DNA of 64,000 nucleotides from Rebecca billardiae RCC1528. Its lineage: Eukaryota; Haptophyta. Positions 63,201-64,000 of the stretch are shown here, in pieces. Where the stretch lies: positions 1,364,001-1,428,000 of the forward strand of contig OZ251233.1 in assembly GCA_965240325.2 (NCBI GenBank), read 5' to 3'. A program made the position numbers and the translations under genes. The notes under the pieces are model-generated. The model did no database searches. It was not told the origin of the DNA and worked only from the letters and a program-made list of their open reading frames with translations. The first letter of the stretch is position 1. Every line of letters starts with the position of its first letter.

Positions 63201-64000
63201 CACGCCAAGCTGAGCCGCAACCGCGGACAGCACGCTGGCTTGGGCAGACGCAAACGCCGACTCGGTCGTGTCGAGCACCAGCGTCACGTACTGCTCGCTC
63301 GAGAAGTCCGGCGGCGGGTACGGCGGCGGTGATGGTGCGACCGGCGGAGCCGAGGGCGGCACGTGCGTGCGCGGCACCGCGCGCACAGGCACGCCCAGAG
63401 CCGTCGACAAAGCGCCCAGACTCGTAGGAGACGATGGCGTCGCGCCCGGCGTGAGCAAAGCGGCCACGTCCAAGACGGGCTCGCCAGCCGACACGTCGCT
63501 CGTCACCTTCACAACCACGCCCAGCAAACCGCCGCCGCCGTCAAGCACAGCCTCGATGCTCACGCGCGATGCGTCCACGCCAAGCTCGGCCGCCAAACGC
63601 TCCGAGGTGCGCACCGACACAGCCGCGAACGCTGCCGCCGACATGTCGAGCTGCAGAAGCGCGTACGACTCGGGCTCAAAGCGTGGCGGCGGCGAGGGCG
63701 AGGGCGGCGGCGGCGGCGGCGAGGGCGGCGTGTGCGAACGGACCGGCTCGACCACAGGCACGCCCAGCGCGCGCGACAGCTCCGCGAGGTCGGTCGGCGA
63801 GTCAGGCGTGGCTCCCGGCGTCAACGCCGTCACCGCGTCCACGACCGCATCGCCCGACGCCGAGTCCGACCGTACCGTGATCACCACGTCGAGCAAGCCG
63901 CTCCCTGTCTCCAGAGTGCGCTCCACCGCGAGCTGGCTCGCGTCGACACCCAGCTGAGCCGCAAGCGCTGCCAGCACGCTCTCCGTCGCGCCGTCGAACT
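52044..64000 (-). CDS. Polycystin-1/REJ-like giant surface protein with GPS-like site, five membrane helices and an EF-hand; 5' end beyond window
   Basis: One frame is open from the right edge to TAG 52044; at least 3,977 codons, no intron needed. In protein order: nine copies (the first cut by the edge) of a module of about 130 residues, Y-x-x-L-x-L ... LAAxLGVDxSRVxVE ... LTPGAT-xSP-x-L-ELS-ALGV, joined by PPSPPP linkers (64000-60600); three IPT/TIG-like domains (about 60130-59200); a REJ-like beta region (about 58880-57100); helical Ala/Ser sequence; a GPS-like LYCSCTRVGTFAGI (about 56030-55990) where the protein may self-cleave. Membrane helices follow at about 55865-55800, 55360-55300 and 55270-55190, the second preceded by ILHEHTLLAL as in PKD1. 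After a long disordered stretch come an EF-hand, DLDYDLDGLVTEHE (about 52436-52395), and two last helices (52260-52080). The six-helix polycystin channel is absent. PKD1/REJ proteins sense ligands or force, often on cilia or gametes. Confidence 0.8.
57225..57254. repeat. CTG trinucleotide run inside the REJ-like gene
   Basis: Ten CTG units on the plus strand encode a run of about ten serines in the minus-strand protein, within the REJ-like region. A likely length-variable site. Confidence 0.9.
60316..60560. repeat. 99-bp coding minisatellite, about 2.5 copies
   Basis: The ggctccgtgcg block recurs at 60325, 60424 and 60523, exactly 99 bp apart. Each unit encodes a 33-residue PRTEPFPPP-SPPS-PPSPPP linker between the last module and the IPT/TIG domains, so copy-number changes lengthen or shorten the stalk without shifting the frame. 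Confidence 0.85.
61027..64000. repeat. 1,563-bp tandem duplication inside the REJ-like gene (521 residues, four modules)
   Basis: Copy 1 runs about 61027-62589 and copy 2 from about 62590 past the right edge. Markers keep an exact 1,563-bp offset: gtgcgc at 61041 and 62604, agccgtcggc at 61431 and 62994, gcaagcgctg at 62398 and 63961. I see about six single-base differences over roughly 1.4 kb. Since 1,563 is 3 x 521, the frame is kept and four modules were copied as a block. Confidence 0.95.

Overview
This is a nuclear genome window from a GC-rich, flagellated eukaryote, most likely a microalga; a haptophyte is my best guess, from general features rather than a marker gene. The evidence is several genes with short GT-AG introns (about 95-200 nt, donors mostly gtgcg or gtgag, acceptors mostly gcgcgcag), very GC-rich exons, long TA dinucleotide tracts between genes, SPPP-type hydroxyproline-rich proteins, and flagellar or centriolar genes (axonemal dynein light-chain domain, Sfi1-like centrin-binding repeats) beside ordinary eukaryotic housekeeping genes (EXOSC9/RRP45, SDS3, ARL8). 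There are no operons, rRNA, CRISPR arrays or tRNA that I could recognise.

Layout. 0-11 kb: a 5'-truncated low-complexity protein, a Golgi-type sulfotransferase-like protein, then a gene-poor stretch with a decaying repeat array, a two-frame reading frame and a non-autonomous transposon with 39-bp perfect terminal inverted repeats nested between older inverted repeats. 11-25 kb: a proline-rich single-pass surface protein, an SDS3-like chromatin subunit, an Sfi1-like protein and EXOSC9, the last two divergent over about 217 bp. 25-39 kb: two LNR-kringle membrane-protein paralogs on the minus strand, 10 kb apart, flanking a GT32-like glycosyltransferase divergent from a PC-esterase-like gene, an ARL8 GTPase, a 210-bp TA tract, a transposase-like relic and an orphan methyltransferase-like exon. 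39-47 kb: an axonemal dynein light-chain-domain protein and a secreted glycoside-hydrolase-like protein. 47-52 kb: a frameshift-ridden relic, a 30-bp tandem repeat carrying CACGTG palindromes, a 48-bp perfect palindrome, a small orphan ORF and a multi-pass membrane protein. 52-64 kb: one open frame of at least 3,977 codons on the minus strand encoding a polycystin-1/REJ-like giant that runs off the right edge. Its N-terminal modules contain a nearly identical 1,563-bp (521-residue) tandem duplication.

Taken together the window is rich in secretory and cell-surface genes: the Pro-rich receptor-like protein, two LNR-kringle proteins and the REJ/GPS giant on the surface side, and the sulfotransferase-like, glycosyltransferase, PC-esterase-like and glycosidase-like proteins on the glycan side. 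That they act in a common surface or recognition process is inference from gene content only. Exon boundaries were worked out by hand from splice-site and reading-frame agreement and have no transcript support here.
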